DNA of 64,000 bases from an uncultured Oscillospiraceae bacterium (GCA_910583935.1 CAJTZM010000001.1:1-64000), one strand, 5' to 3'. Positions 51,803-59,865 are shown, counted from the first letter of the stretch. Notes: generated by a model not told the origin, from the letters alone. Made by a program: numbers and translations.

Positions 51803-51818
51803 ACGGAGGTTTCAAAAA

Positions 51819-52073
51819 ATGGAATATTTATATCAACCTAAAGGCGTCTGTTCTCGGCTGATTGCTGTCGAGCTGGATGGTGAAACAATTAAAAAGGTCA
51901 CCTTTACAGGCGGCTGCAGCGGAAATGCCTCAGGAATTTCCCAGCTGGTTAAGGGCCGGAACGCGAAAGAGGTCATTCAGTCTTTGCGCGGCGTACATTG
52001 TGGATCGAAAGAGACCTCCTGCCCGGATCAGCTGTCCTGGGCGCTTGAAAAGGCGTTGGAGCAAGGAGAATAA
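51819..52073 (+). CDS. TSCPD-domain protein (TIGR03905 type)
   Basis: An 84-residue protein consisting of the TSCPD domain also found at the end of some ribonucleotide reductases and proposed to bind metal or nucleic acid. It has FTGGCSGNASGISQLVKGRN, then LRGVHCGSKETSCPDQLSWAL, with three conserved cysteines (GGC, HCG, SCPD). Function is unknown. The RBS CGGAGG lies before the ATG. It is 16 bases downstream of the malic enzyme gene, so they are probably co-transcribed. Confidence 0.88.
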   Translation: MEYLYQPKGVCSRLIAVELDGETIKKVTFTGGCSGNASGISQLVKGRNAKEVIQSLRGVHCGSKETSCPDQLSWALEKALEQGE

Positions 52074-52089
52074 TGAAAGAAGTGAGAAG

Positions 52090-52737
52090 ATGCTGTGGAT
52101 TTTTCTGTTTTCGGCAGTTGCTTTAATGGGATTGTATTATGTACATAAAGTCAGGTGTGAAAACCGTGCCTTTCTGCGGGCCGTTGTTTTAGACGACAGC
52201 GACATGAAAATTGTCCCTTCGTCCGGAACTGCGACTTTGGTAGAAGACGATGGGGAAAAAGCGGCAAAAGAGTTTGTTGCCCAAAAGGAAAATGGAAATA
52301 TTGATAAGGCATATGGCTTAGGTAACCGAATCGCAGACGTATTTTTTGAGGAGAACGGAATTGTTTTTTCATCCTGTGGGTCGGGTTCACAGCCTTTTAT
52401 CCTGCTACAGAGAAAAATTTTGTTCGCTTTTACAGCAGATGCTGTTCTTGGAGAGGAATTGCCGTCGGTTTTGGCGGAGACGGTTTCGCAGCAGTTTTCC
52501 ACTAGAATACAAAAAGCCGATCCGGATCTTTATGGTAAGGTGAACGATCCCAAAACGTTTTCGTATTATTTGCTTTGTACGAAAAAGGGAAAGCTGCAGC
52601 TTACAGATATTGGAAGAGCTTTTGCGCGGTTATGCGGCGATGAGAAAGAAAAGAGCCTGTGTTCTTTGGGTGAATGCCTTTATCGGGAGTATGCTGGTAT
52701 TTGCAGAAAAATGATCGTAGATACAAAGTTTTGTTAA
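52090..52737 (+). CDS. Membrane-anchored protein of unknown function
   Basis: A 215-residue protein with an N-terminal TM helix (about 2-20, LWIFLFSAVALMGLYYVHKV) and a soluble domain. I recognise no family. Visible features are a central GLGNRIADVFFEENGIVFSSCGSG and a Cys-rich C-terminal third (CLLCTKK-like, CGDE, SLCSLGECLY, GICRK and a final C). The start at 52090 has only a weak RBS (AGTGAGAAG), so coupling to the upstream TSCPD gene (16 bases away) is likely. It is closed by a bidirectional terminator. Confidence 0.65.
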   Translation: MLWIFLFSAVALMGLYYVHKVRCENRAFLRAVVLDDSDMKIVPSSGTATLVEDDGEKAAKEFVAQKENGNIDKAYGLGNRIADVFFEENGIVFSSCGSGSQPFILLQRKILFAFTADAVLGEELPSVLAETVSQQFSTRIQKADPDLYGKVNDPKTFSYYLLCTKKGKLQLTDIGRAFARLCGDEKEKSLCSLGECLYREYAGICRKMIVDTKFC

Positions 52738-52741
52738 GGCA

Positions 52742-52775
52742 AAGAAAAAGCCCGCGAGAACGCGGGCTTTTTCTT
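52742..52775. terminator. Bidirectional terminator
   Basis: Perfect 15-bp arms (52742-52756 and 52761-52775), loop AGAA, A/T-rich outer ends. It ends the malic-enzyme transcript (+) and the short Cys-rich gene (-). Confidence 0.93.
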
Positions 52776-52790
52776 ACCTGTTTGTAAGGC

Positions 52791-52955
52791 TTAGTCGCAG
52801 CAGTACGGAGGAACATTACGGCCACAGTTGCAGTTGTTGGCGTAGGTGCCGCCGCCTAAGAGGTTGCACAGATTAAAATCGCAGTACAGAACGTACAGAA
52901 GAATCAGAGCCAAGACGATAATCCAGGTTTTGTTTTTGTTTTCACAGCAAGACAT
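52791..52955 (-). CDS. 54-residue cysteine-rich membrane peptide (unannotated-size gene)
   Basis: Translated on the minus strand, this gene gives 54 residues: a start MSCCENKNKTW, a hydrophobic helix WIIVLALILLYVLY (11-24), then CDFNLCNLLGGGTYANN, CNCGRN and YCCD at the end. In all there are nine cysteines: two before the helix and seven after. The RBS GGGAGG lies 7 bases before the ATG, and the gene ends at a bidirectional terminator, so it is a real transcription unit. The Cys spacing suggests metal binding or disulfide cross-linking, as in spore-coat or envelope peptides; no family is recognised. It is divergent from clpC. Confidence 0.75.
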   Translation of the reverse strand: MSCCENKNKTWIIVLALILLYVLYCDFNLCNLLGGGTYANNCNCGRNVPPYCCD

Positions 52956-53143
52956 GAAAAAGCCTCCCAAATAAAATATTGTTACCTCATTTTATGAATT
53001 TCGCTTGGAAAGTGTTCCGGGCAAAAATTCGTATAAAACGATAGGTAAAGACCAATAGTAAGATTGTCTAACAGATGTTACCCATCAGGCAGATCATATA
53101 TTGGTGTTGCTATATCATATGATGGGGCGGGAGGATGAGTTAC

Positions 53144-55537
53144 ATGTTTAAGTTTTCGGGCTTTACCAATAAAGCCAATACCGCTGTAAACGCTGCTATA
53201 TCCCAGGCGTGCGTTCTAGGACATACTTATGTGGGAAGCGAGCATTTGCTTCTTGGGCTTTTAGAGGAGGAAAGCGGTGTTGCAGCAGGTATATTGCGCG
53301 GAAGAGGAGGAGACTGGGGAAAAATCCGCCAAAAATTGATCGAAATGATTGGCCGAGGGATCAAAACACAGATGTCTCCAGGGAATTTTACGCCGCGCTG
53401 TCGCAGAATATTGGAAAACTCCCTTACTGAGGCGCGCATGATGGGGAAAGAGGTTGCTGGAACAGAGCACATTCTTCTTTCGATGCTTAAAGAGCGGGAA
53501 AGCTATGCCGTTCGCTTTTTACACGAGCTTGGAGTGGATTGTGACGGGCTTTATCGGGATACAATTGACCTGATAGGAAACGAATTGGTCGAAAGCCTTT
53601 ATTTAAAAGGGAAAAAGCTGGGAGGAAGACAGAAAACAATTCCGCCCAAATGCCCAAATTTGGAAAAATACAGCAGGGATTTGACCCAGTGGGCCCGTGA
53701 GGGAAAGCTGGATCCGGTGATTGGGCGGGATGAGGAGATCCTGCGGACCCTACAGATCCTTTCGAGGCGGACCAAAAATAACCCGTGCCTGATTGGCGAA
53801 GCTGGTGTAGGAAAAACGGCGGTAGTCGAAGGGCTGGCACAATTGCTTTTAACCGACGGGGCGCCGGAACACATGCAGAACATGCGGCTGCTGTCTCTGG
53901 ATTTGACAAATATGATTGCTGGGACCAAATTCCGCGGAGAATTTGAAGAACGGGTGCGGACCTGCCTGCAGGAAGTAATCAGCATGGGTAATATCATCCT
54001 TTTTATAGATGAGATCCATACCATTATGGGCGCAGGCGCGGCAGAGGGGGCCATTGACGCGGCGAATATCCTAAAGCCGCAGCTGGCGCGGGGAGAGCTG
54101 CAGGTCATTGGAGCGACCACCCTGGAGGAATATCGAAAGCATATTGAAAAAGATAGCGCTTTAGCGCGTCGATTCCAAAGCGTAGAGGTCACGGAGCCCA
54201 GCGGAGAGAAAACGCTTGAGATTTTAAAGGGACTGAGAATGCGCTATGAAAGCTTTCACAACGTTCAATTTGAAGATAGTGCTTTGGAGATGGCTGTATC
54301 CTTGTCCGTTCGCTATCTGCCGGACCGTTTTTTGCCGGATAAAGCCATCGATTTAATGGACGAAGCAGCATCATATGCGCGTTTGAACGCGCGAAAGATA
54401 CAGTCTAGTCCTTCACGCCGGTACACGATGATTTTAGCGGGGAAGCCCTCGTCCGATGCGGCAGGTGAATGGCCTGAAGGCAGCTGGCCGGATGACGCAT
54501 CGATACAAAAGTCTCTGCCTGTTACGGTAACGGCTATAGATGTTGCGCAGGTAGCGGCAAAAATGACCGGCATCCCGCCGGAGCAATTGATGCGGGACCA
54601 GAATAAGCGCCTTTTGGAGCTGGAGGCGCATCTGCACAAACGGGTTGTTGGTCAGGAGGAAGCGGTTTGCGCCGTTGCAAAGGCGATTCGCAGAAACCAG
54701 TCCGGTATTAACGACCCTAACAGGCCGATCGGGTCCTTTTTATTTTTAGGACCTTCCGGCGTAGGAAAGACTGAGCTTTGCCGGGCGCTGTCTGAATCGC
54801 TGTTTGCCAGGGAAGACGCTATGATACGAATTGATATGTCGGAATACATGGAAAAGCACGCGGTATCCAGGCTGATCGGTACGCCACCAGGCTATATTGG
54901 CTATGAAGAGGGAGGGCAGCTGACCGAAAAGGTCCGGCGGAACCCGTATTCCGTGATCCTGTTTGACGAAGTGGAAAAAGCGCATCCGGATATTTTTCAT
55001 CTTCTATTACAGGTACTGGACGAAGGGCATTTAACCGATTCTATGGGCAGGCGGGTCAACTTCAAAAACTGTGTGATTATTATGACCTCCAATATCGGGG
55101 CGCAGAGGATTGCGCAGCAAAGCAGCTTGGGCTTTGGGACTGGCAGTATCCAGGAACAGGATATGAAAAAAGAGGTGCAAAAAGAACTAAAAACATTTTT
55201 TCGGCCGGAATTTTTAAACCGGATTGACGAAATTCTCTTTTTCCAGTATTTAAGCCGTCCGCAGCTGGAGCAGATTGGAAACAAAATGATTGGTCAGATA
55301 CAAAACCGCTTAAAGCAGATCGGTGTAGACGTGACCATCGACGCCGGCGCTACAGCCTGCTTATTAGGGCAAAAGGGGATTGACCCTGCGGAGGGGGCCA
55401 GGCTTTTAAAAAGAGAAATCCGCAAGCAGATTGAGGATCCGTTGGCCCAGCAATACCTGGCCGGTGCCTTTTCAAAGGGCGACACGATTTTTTGTGAAAT
55501 GGGTCCGGAGCTGACCGTTCATAAAATTCTTTCCTAA
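53144..55537 (+). CDS. ClpC-type AAA+ unfoldase lacking the usual middle domain
   Basis: A 797-residue Clp ATPase. The N-terminal Clp repeat domain is about 1-145. AAA1 has Walker A GEAGVGKT and Walker B ILFIDEIHT; AAA2 has GPSGVGKT, VILFDEVEKAHP and sensor arginines in FFRPEFLNRIDEI. LGF in SSLGFGTGS sits where ClpC carries the ClpP-binding tripeptide, so it may feed ClpP. The segment between the two ATPase domains (about 415-465) is short, Pro/Ser-rich and without the coiled-coil/UVR middle domain that binds adaptors in ClpC. ctsR-mcsA-mcsB are not adjacent. The start at 53144 is chosen because GGGAGG abuts the first ATG (53135) but is 9 bases from this one. Confidence 0.85.
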   Translation: MFKFSGFTNKANTAVNAAISQACVLGHTYVGSEHLLLGLLEEESGVAAGILRGRGGDWGKIRQKLIEMIGRGIKTQMSPGNFTPRCRRILENSLTEARMMGKEVAGTEHILLSMLKERESYAVRFLHELGVDCDGLYRDTIDLIGNELVESLYLKGKKLGGRQKTIPPKCPNLEKYSRDLTQWAREGKLDPVIGRDEEILRTLQILSRRTKNNPCLIGEAGVGKTAVVEGLAQLLLTDGAPEHMQNMRLLSLDLTNMIAGTKFRGEFEERVRTCLQEVISMGNIILFIDEIHTIMGAGAAEGAIDAANILKPQLARGELQVIGATTLEEYRKHIEKDSALARRFQSVEVTEPSGEKTLEILKGLRMRYESFHNVQFEDSALEMAVSLSVRYLPDRFLPDKAIDLMDEAASYARLNARKIQSSPSRRYTMILAGKPSSDAAGEWPEGSWPDDASIQKSLPVTVTAIDVAQVAAKMTGIPPEQLMRDQNKRLLELEAHLHKRVVGQEEAVCAVAKAIRRNQSGINDPNRPIGSFLFLGPSGVGKTELCRALSESLFAREDAMIRIDMSEYMEKHAVSRLIGTPPGYIGYEEGGQLTEKVRRNPYSVILFDEVEKAHPDIFHLLLQVLDEGHLTDSMGRRVNFKNCVIIMTSNIGAQRIAQQSSLGFGTGSIQEQDMKKEVQKELKTFFRPEFLNRIDEILFFQYLSRPQLEQIGNKMIGQIQNRLKQIGVDVTIDAGATACLLGQKGIDPAEGARLLKREIRKQIEDPLAQQYLAGAFSKGDTIFCEMGPELTVHKILS

Positions 55538-55541
55538 GGCT

Positions 55542-55569
55542 TTGAAAACGTCTTTCATTGTGCTATAAT
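55542..55569 (+). promoter_or_regulatory. Promoter of the thioesterase gene
   Basis: -35 TTGAAA (55542-55547), a 16-bp spacer and -10 TATAAT (55564-55569) with an extended TGC element. Confidence 0.8.
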
Positions 55570-55655
55570 TCATTTAGTTTTTTGAATCCGGCCAGCGCTT
55601 GCGCGTTTGGATGGCGGATGAAAAATCGTATCTTATAAACAGGAGAAGGATAGCT

Positions 55656-56024
55656 ATGCGGACATTTTCGGTTGAAACGATTGTGGATGAGGACAACACG
55701 GCGTTAGCGGCCGGCAGCGGCGATTTGGAGGTTTTTGCGACGCCCATGATGGCGGCGCTGATGGAAAATGCGGCGGCGGCCTGTATCGCTGAGGAGCTAG
55801 GAGAGGGGAATACTTCGGTTGGCACGATGCTTTCGGTCAGCCATGTGCGGGCGACGCCGGTGGGGATGAAGGTCAAGGCCACTGCGGAATTGGTAAAGAT
55901 CGAGGGCCGAAAGTATGATTTTAAGGTGATGGCTGAGGATGAGCGCGGCTTAATTGGCGAAGGGACGCACAGCCGTGTTTCGGTTAATCGGGAGCGGTTT
56001 TTGGATAAAACCTATCAAAAGTAA
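55656..56024 (+). CDS. FlK-like hotdog-fold thioesterase
   Basis: A 122-residue hotdog-fold acyl-CoA thioesterase. The FlK (fluoroacetyl-CoA thioesterase) catalytic triad Thr42-Glu50-His76 is matched in identity and exact spacing by T29 (EVFATP), E37 (ALMENA) and H63 (SVSHVRATP). Relatives in non-fluoroacetate organisms probably hydrolyse unwanted short acyl-CoAs, so the native substrate is not fluoroacetyl-CoA with any certainty. The start at 55656 has AGGAGAAGG upstream; the frame from 55599 would cover the promoter region. Monocistronic, with its own promoter and terminator. Confidence 0.88.
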   Translation: MRTFSVETIVDEDNTALAAGSGDLEVFATPMMAALMENAAAACIAEELGEGNTSVGTMLSVSHVRATPVGMKVKATAELVKIEGRKYDFKVMAEDERGLIGEGTHSRVSVNRERFLDKTYQK

Positions 56025-56059
56025 TAAAAGGCTTCTTTCTTTTGAAAGAAGCCTTTTAT
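56024..56059. terminator. Bidirectional terminator between thioesterase and thiT
   Basis: Perfect 16-bp arms (56024-56039 and 56044-56059), T-rich outside on both strands. It begins at the last base of the thioesterase stop codon. Confidence 0.92.
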
Positions 56060-56082
56060 GCTTAGTGCAGAGAGCCTGCCGC

Positions 56083-56664
56083 CTATGCGTTTGCAGACAC
56101 CTTTTGTGGGCGGCGCAGGGTCTTAGGATCAATCGCCAGGCAGAGCGCCCCGATAATCGCCGCAGTAAGGAACATATTTGGGATCATGTATCCGCCGTTA
56201 TAGGTCAAAGAGTACAGCCAAACGGGCTGCCCTTCCGGCGCGAAGGAATCCCAAATAAGAATGCCGGACAGAAAACTGCAAAGAAAGCGGATAAAGGTAA
56301 CAGCCAGCGCGCCGACAGTGTATCCGGCCAGTCGATGGGAAAAGGGCTTGGCAAACAGGTCGGCGGCACCCAATACGGTGAAGGCGATTACATAATCCAA
56401 AAGGATACACAGGGTAAAGGCGAGTACAGTGCCGGCAGGCGGCGCGTAAAACCCGGTGATCAGCTGTACGATACAGTAGGTAAAGCCGGTTAGAAGGCCC
56501 CATTTGGCCCCGTGACGGTAGGAGAGGAATACAATCGGCGCCATAGAGACGGAAAAGGAGCCGCCGTTGGGCCATTTGGGAAGGGGAAGAATGTCTAGAA
56601 CGGCTGCCATAGCGATCATCAGGGCGCATTCAACTAGGATGCGGGTTTTGCTTGTTTTTTGCAT
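56083..56664 (-). CDS. thiT: Thiamine transporter substrate-binding subunit ThiT (ECF type)
   Basis: A 193-residue membrane S-component of an energy-coupling-factor transporter. It has six hydrophobic helices; the opening RILVECALMIAMAAVLDILPLPKWPNGGS carries the conserved helix 1 and Trp motif of thiamine S-components, and GAKWGLLTGFTYCIVQLITG follows. The ECF ATPase and T subunits are elsewhere, as usual for group II S-components. Control by a TPP riboswitch just upstream confirms the vitamin. The start at 56664 has AGGAG 9 bases upstream; ATG at 56673 sits directly against that RBS and is less likely. Confidence 0.95.
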   Translation of the reverse strand: MQKTSKTRILVECALMIAMAAVLDILPLPKWPNGGSFSVSMAPIVFLSYRHGAKWGLLTGFTYCIVQLITGFYAPPAGTVLAFTLCILLDYVIAFTVLGAADLFAKPFSHRLAGYTVGALAVTFIRFLCSFLSGILIWDSFAPEGQPVWLYSLTYNGGYMIPNMFLTAAIIGALCLAIDPKTLRRPQKVSANA

Positions 56665-56690
56665 ATGGGTCATCTCCTAAAAAAATCTAC

Positions 56691-56724
56691 AAAAAAACGC
56701 TGCATGGATAAAAACCATACAACG
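56691..56724 (-). terminator. Riboswitch-controlled terminator
   Basis: On the minus strand, CGTTGTATGG (56715-56724) pairs with CCATGCAGCG (56698-56707) over 10 bp, followed by seven Ts (56691-56697). It lies between the TPP aptamer and thiT, so TPP binding most likely favours termination. Confidence 0.85.
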
Positions 56725-56738
56725 CGCATGTTACACAT

Positions 56739-56823
56739 TTCCTACGCTGGCATTATCCAGATCAGGTTATGGGTTTCGGATATCGCTTTATCCGCTCTCA
56801 GCCGCGTACACGCAGCACCCCGT
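56739..56823 (-). promoter_or_regulatory. TPP riboswitch (thi-box) aptamer
   Basis: The minus strand carries the hallmark segments in order: ACGGGGTGC, GCTGAGAG, then ACCC...AACCTGATCTGGATAATGCCAGCGTAGGAA-type sequence ending at 56739. This is the thi-box consensus that binds thiamine pyrophosphate. It controls thiT by the terminator just downstream. Confidence 0.96.
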
Positions 56824-56855
56824 ATTCAATTCCCGCAACGTTTGATTGCGCTTTT

Positions 56856-56883
56856 ATTATACTGGTTTGTCCCCAAAAGTCAA
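56856..56883 (-). promoter_or_regulatory. Promoter of the TPP riboswitch-thiT transcript
   Basis: On the minus strand, -35 TTGACT (56878-56883), a 16-bp spacer and -10 TATAAT (56856-56861), about 30 bases before the aptamer. Confidence 0.85.
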
Positions 56884-57040
56884 GAGGGGAGGCGGATTTC
56901 TTCAAAAAATCTCGCATCAGTTCGTTTTTTACAGGTTTACAGAGAAGAATTTTTGGGATTCTGCCCAGCTTTGAAGTGCAGACGGGAGAATCGTCGTTTA
57001 TTTTTGTGAAGGCAGCTACAAAGGCGGTGATGCAGAGGAA

Positions 57041-57562
57041 ATGACAGATGAAAAGTTTAAGGACTTGGTCATACAATATGAAAAGCTGGTTTTTACCGTT
57101 TGCTATCAGCTGGTCCATGATTATCATGAGTCACAAAACCTCACACAAGAAACCTTTCTTGCAACCTACCGCCACATTGATACGTATCAAGGCGAAAATT
57201 ATAAGCCCTGGCTGATCCGTATCGCCAGCAACAAGGCGAAGGATTATTTAAAAAGCGCCTACGCGCGCCGCGTCCAGCTGGACTATGATTCGGTTGGGGA
57301 AGAGATGGTGGACCTTCGTGCCGGACCGGATGAGGCATATATCCAGCAGGAGACGCAGGATACTGTTCTACAAGCGATCCACAGCCTGAAGGAGCCCTAT
57401 CAAAAGGCGGTATCAATGTATTTTTTAGAAGAAAAATCGACGGAAGAAATTGCAGAAATCCTGGGCCGCCCGGTTAAAACGGTCCAGACCCAGATTTACC
57501 GAGGGAAATTCCTTCTGCGGGAAATGCTCAAAGAAACGGTTGGAAAGGAGAGAGGCCTATGA
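57041..57562 (+). CDS. ECF-type sigma factor
   Basis: A 173-residue sigma-70 family protein with only regions 2 and 4. Region 2: YEKLVFTVCYQLVHDYHESQ, LTQETFLATYRHIDTY, WLIRIASNKAKDYL. Region 4: LKEPYQKAVSMYFLEEKSTEEIAEILG, then PVKTVQTQIYRGKFLLREML, a helix-turn-helix for the -35 element. It would direct transcription of a stress regulon after release from its anti-sigma factor, the next gene (ATGA overlap). The RBS AGAGGA is close to the ATG. I could not identify an autoregulatory promoter with confidence in 56884-57040. Confidence 0.93.
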   Translation: MTDEKFKDLVIQYEKLVFTVCYQLVHDYHESQNLTQETFLATYRHIDTYQGENYKPWLIRIASNKAKDYLKSAYARRVQLDYDSVGEEMVDLRAGPDEAYIQQETQDTVLQAIHSLKEPYQKAVSMYFLEEKSTEEIAEILGRPVKTVQTQIYRGKFLLREMLKETVGKERGL

Positions 57563-58080
57563 GTTTTGCATTGTTTTACGAAGACGGACATTTGACCGAC
57601 GAGGCCTTGCAGGCGCTGATTCGCGAAGAGGAGCTTGACACACTGCAGCGGCTGGAGATTTCTGAGCACCTTTCTTTTTGCGATTTATGCACACTGCGCT
57701 ACACGGATCTTTTATGCGAGGAGGTTTTGCAGTCTCCCGCCGTTCCCCTTTACGGCGAGGTGATGAAAAAGGTTCGAGAGCGGGCGAGAAGGGCGTTTTT
57801 GCGCAGGTTTGCCACTGTGTCTGCCGCCGCTTGTCTGGCGATGGTTTTTTGGTGGAGCGGGGTCTTTACCTTCCCGGCGAGGAGTATGGAAAAGGAGGGG
57901 AGACCGACCCACACCATGGAAATCAGCCGGGAGGATGAAAAACCGTCGGGCTTGGCGGGAATTCGGAGCAGCTTACAGCAGCTGACATCGGGTCTGGGGA
58001 ATTGGACGCAAAGCTTTTTTGATTCACCGGACGAGGCCTTTGGCGGGGAAAAGGAAAACCTGGCCAAAACCGCCGGATAA
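57559..58080 (+). CDS. Zinc-type anti-sigma factor, membrane-anchored
   Basis: A 173-residue protein. ISEHLSFCDLC (H37-x3-C41-x2-C44) is the ZAS-type HxxxCxxC motif of anti-sigma factors that clamp an ECF sigma factor. A single TM helix at about 84-106 (FLRRFATVSAAACLAMVFWWS) leaves an extracytoplasmic tail of about 65 residues with no recognised domain. The ATGA overlap with the sigma gene supports the pairing. Release could be by signal-induced proteolysis or a conformational change; which one is unknown. Confidence 0.85.
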   Translation: MSFALFYEDGHLTDEALQALIREEELDTLQRLEISEHLSFCDLCTLRYTDLLCEEVLQSPAVPLYGEVMKKVRERARRAFLRRFATVSAAACLAMVFWWSGVFTFPARSMEKEGRPTHTMEISREDEKPSGLAGIRSSLQQLTSGLGNWTQSFFDSPDEAFGGEKENLAKTAG

Positions 58081-58110
58081 AGCGTTTATCAATGAAAAGG
58101 AGAAATTTGC

Positions 58111-58668
58111 ATGGAGAGAAATAAGTTTTTTGTATTTTGCTGCGCATTTGTGCCGGGCGCGGGGCAGATGTATCTGGGAATGATGAAAAAAGGGCTTGCG
58201 ATTCTGGCCCTTTTCTGGGGCTTCATTGGCGTGGCGGTTATGCTGGATCTGGGCGTTTTATGCTTATTTTTGCCGATCATCTGGTTTTACTCCTTTTTTG
58301 ATACGTTTAACAGCGCCCGTTACAATGCAGATCAGCGCTTGATGATGGACTATAAGTTTTGGGAGGATCTGAAAAACGGCGGCTGGGTGCCCAAAATTGG
58401 AATAGGCGGGAAAATCTCTGGTAAAGCGCCGAAGTTTTTGGGATTGGGCTGTATCCTTTTGGGAATCTATTCCCTGTATGAGTCGATCATTAGGCCGCTG
58501 TACTGGAAATTCGACATGCCGGAGTGGCTGTTCTTTATCCTAAACCGCATTCCGAATTTTGTGGTTGCGGTGGCAATTATCGGCTTGGGCATCTACCTTT
58601 TAAACAGAGAAAGAACGCCGAAAGAGGCAGGGGATTTTGTAGAATATCAGGAGGGACATCATGAATAG
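58111..58668 (+). CDS. TM2-domain-like membrane protein
   Basis: A 185-residue protein with about four TM helices. The N-terminal pair matches the TM2 fold: FCCAFVPGAGQMYLGMMKKGLA, then a second helix ending in DTFNSARYNADQ. A middle stretch (85-115) is soluble and Gly/Lys-rich, and two more helices (about 108-125 and 140-165) follow. Function of TM2 proteins is unknown. It lies 30 bases after the anti-sigma gene and overlaps the next gene by 8 bases, so it is part of the ECF operon and may be a target or sensor. Confidence 0.8.
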   Translation: MERNKFFVFCCAFVPGAGQMYLGMMKKGLAILALFWGFIGVAVMLDLGVLCLFLPIIWFYSFFDTFNSARYNADQRLMMDYKFWEDLKNGGWVPKIGIGGKISGKAPKFLGLGCILLGIYSLYESIIRPLYWKFDMPEWLFFILNRIPNFVVAVAIIGLGIYLLNRERTPKEAGDFVEYQEGHHE

Positions 58669-59809
58669 CTTTGAACCGGAAATGGAAAACAACACAGAGG
58701 AAAATAAACAGGCTGTGACCGACAGCACGGCGCAGAATCAGCCGGCGCCGCAGGTGGATCCGCAGATGCCGCCCAGGTATCCGCAGCCGCCGGTGGTTTA
58801 CCCGGTGCAGCCGCCGCAGCCGAAAGGCCGCCGGGTTGGTACGATCACCATGGCCTGTGCACTGATTGCCGTTGGCGTTCTGCTGCTGATTGGCACATTT
58901 AATCAGTCAGTCAGCTCCCTGCTGCTGGCAAAGCTGGCGCCGATTATTTTGATCGTTTTAGGAATCGAGATTCTGCTTCGCTACTTTTTGTCCAAGGGAG
59001 AAAAGCTCCATTATGACTTTTTTAGCGGGTTTATCTGCTTTATCCTGATTGTGGGAAGCATTGGGATGGCAGTGATCCCGGAGCTGTGGTACAATTGGGG
59101 CCCCCATCGGAGCATGTTGGAGGAGGATTTGCGGGTGCAGGCCAAGCAGGTTTGCGCAAAGGCGCTGAAGGATGAGACCAATCTGACTAGTATGGATATC
59201 TATTTTGATCTGCAGCGTGTGGATTTGCCGGAGACCATGTCCATAGACGATCTGCGCCCGGCGGATTACGTAAGAGCAGAACTGAGAATGGGTAATAGTT
59301 TTACTAGTGTCGAGGAATTTGCGCAAGCGGCTCAGTCGGTTCTTAAAAAAATCGCGGCAACAGGTATTCCTTTTGATTATATCAATTTGATGACTCCTTC
59401 AGTGGAGCAGCGGTATGGATATAGACTGTATCTGGATGACGGTCTGGGTTTTGATCTTTCTATTGAACAGTTGCTGGACAATATTTCCGCACAATATGAC
59501 GGCTATGATGAAGAGTACCCGTATGGCCTGGAAAATGTAGCAGGCTTTGCGGAGACTTATATGGAGCGGTTCCACGCTTTTGTGGAGGAATATGCCGAGG
59601 TCATGCCACCGGAATATCCGGCGCGGTGCCGGGCGTTTGCCAGCCACTATCCGGATCAATATAATGCTTTTCTAAACGGGGAAGAGGTCATTTTCCCGGT
59701 GGAGGATGAGCAAAATCCGGTTTCTCCCGAGGCACCGGTTTCACCGGAGGATCCTTCGGATGTCGAACCGCCGGACGATACCTCCTCGCCGGAGGGGATT
59801 GCGGCATAG
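58661..59809 (+). CDS. Membrane protein with Pro-rich N-terminus and large outer domain
   Basis: A 382-residue protein. Residues 1-55 are Pro/Gln-rich and disordered; about three TM helices follow (60-80, 86-106 and 120-140, the first two resembling LiaF-type TM hairpins). Residues 150-345 form a soluble, probably extracellular domain of unknown fold, and the last 30 residues are a Pro/Glu/Asp/Ser-rich tail (VSPEAPVSPEDPSDVEPPDD). I recognise no family for the outer domain. It is the last gene of the ECF operon, overlapping the TM2 gene by 8 bases. A role in envelope stress sensing is an inference from this context. Confidence 0.75.
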   Translation: MNSFEPEMENNTEENKQAVTDSTAQNQPAPQVDPQMPPRYPQPPVVYPVQPPQPKGRRVGTITMACALIAVGVLLLIGTFNQSVSSLLLAKLAPIILIVLGIEILLRYFLSKGEKLHYDFFSGFICFILIVGSIGMAVIPELWYNWGPHRSMLEEDLRVQAKQVCAKALKDETNLTSMDIYFDLQRVDLPETMSIDDLRPADYVRAELRMGNSFTSVEEFAQAAQSVLKKIAATGIPFDYINLMTPSVEQRYGYRLYLDDGLGFDLSIEQLLDNISAQYDGYDEEYPYGLENVAGFAETYMERFHAFVEEYAEVMPPEYPARCRAFASHYPDQYNAFLNGEEVIFPVEDEQNPVSPEAPVSPEDPSDVEPPDDTSSPEGIAA

Positions 59810-59821
59810 AGGCTTTAAAAC

Positions 59822-59853
59822 AAAAAAATCCCTGCTTTCGGGCAGGGTTTTTT
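59822..59853 (+). terminator. Intrinsic terminator of the ECF operon
   Basis: CCCTGC (59830-59835) pairs with GCAGGG (59842-59847), extended by outer A/T pairs and followed by TTTTTT. Confidence 0.9.
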
Positions 59854-59865
59854 GCTGCAAAACCT

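Noticed and set aside
56884..57040. Autoregulated ECF promoter (TGAAGT ... CGTC)
   Set aside because: Spacing of 14-15 bp is short of the usual 16-17, and the -35 is a poor match; not strong enough to annotate.
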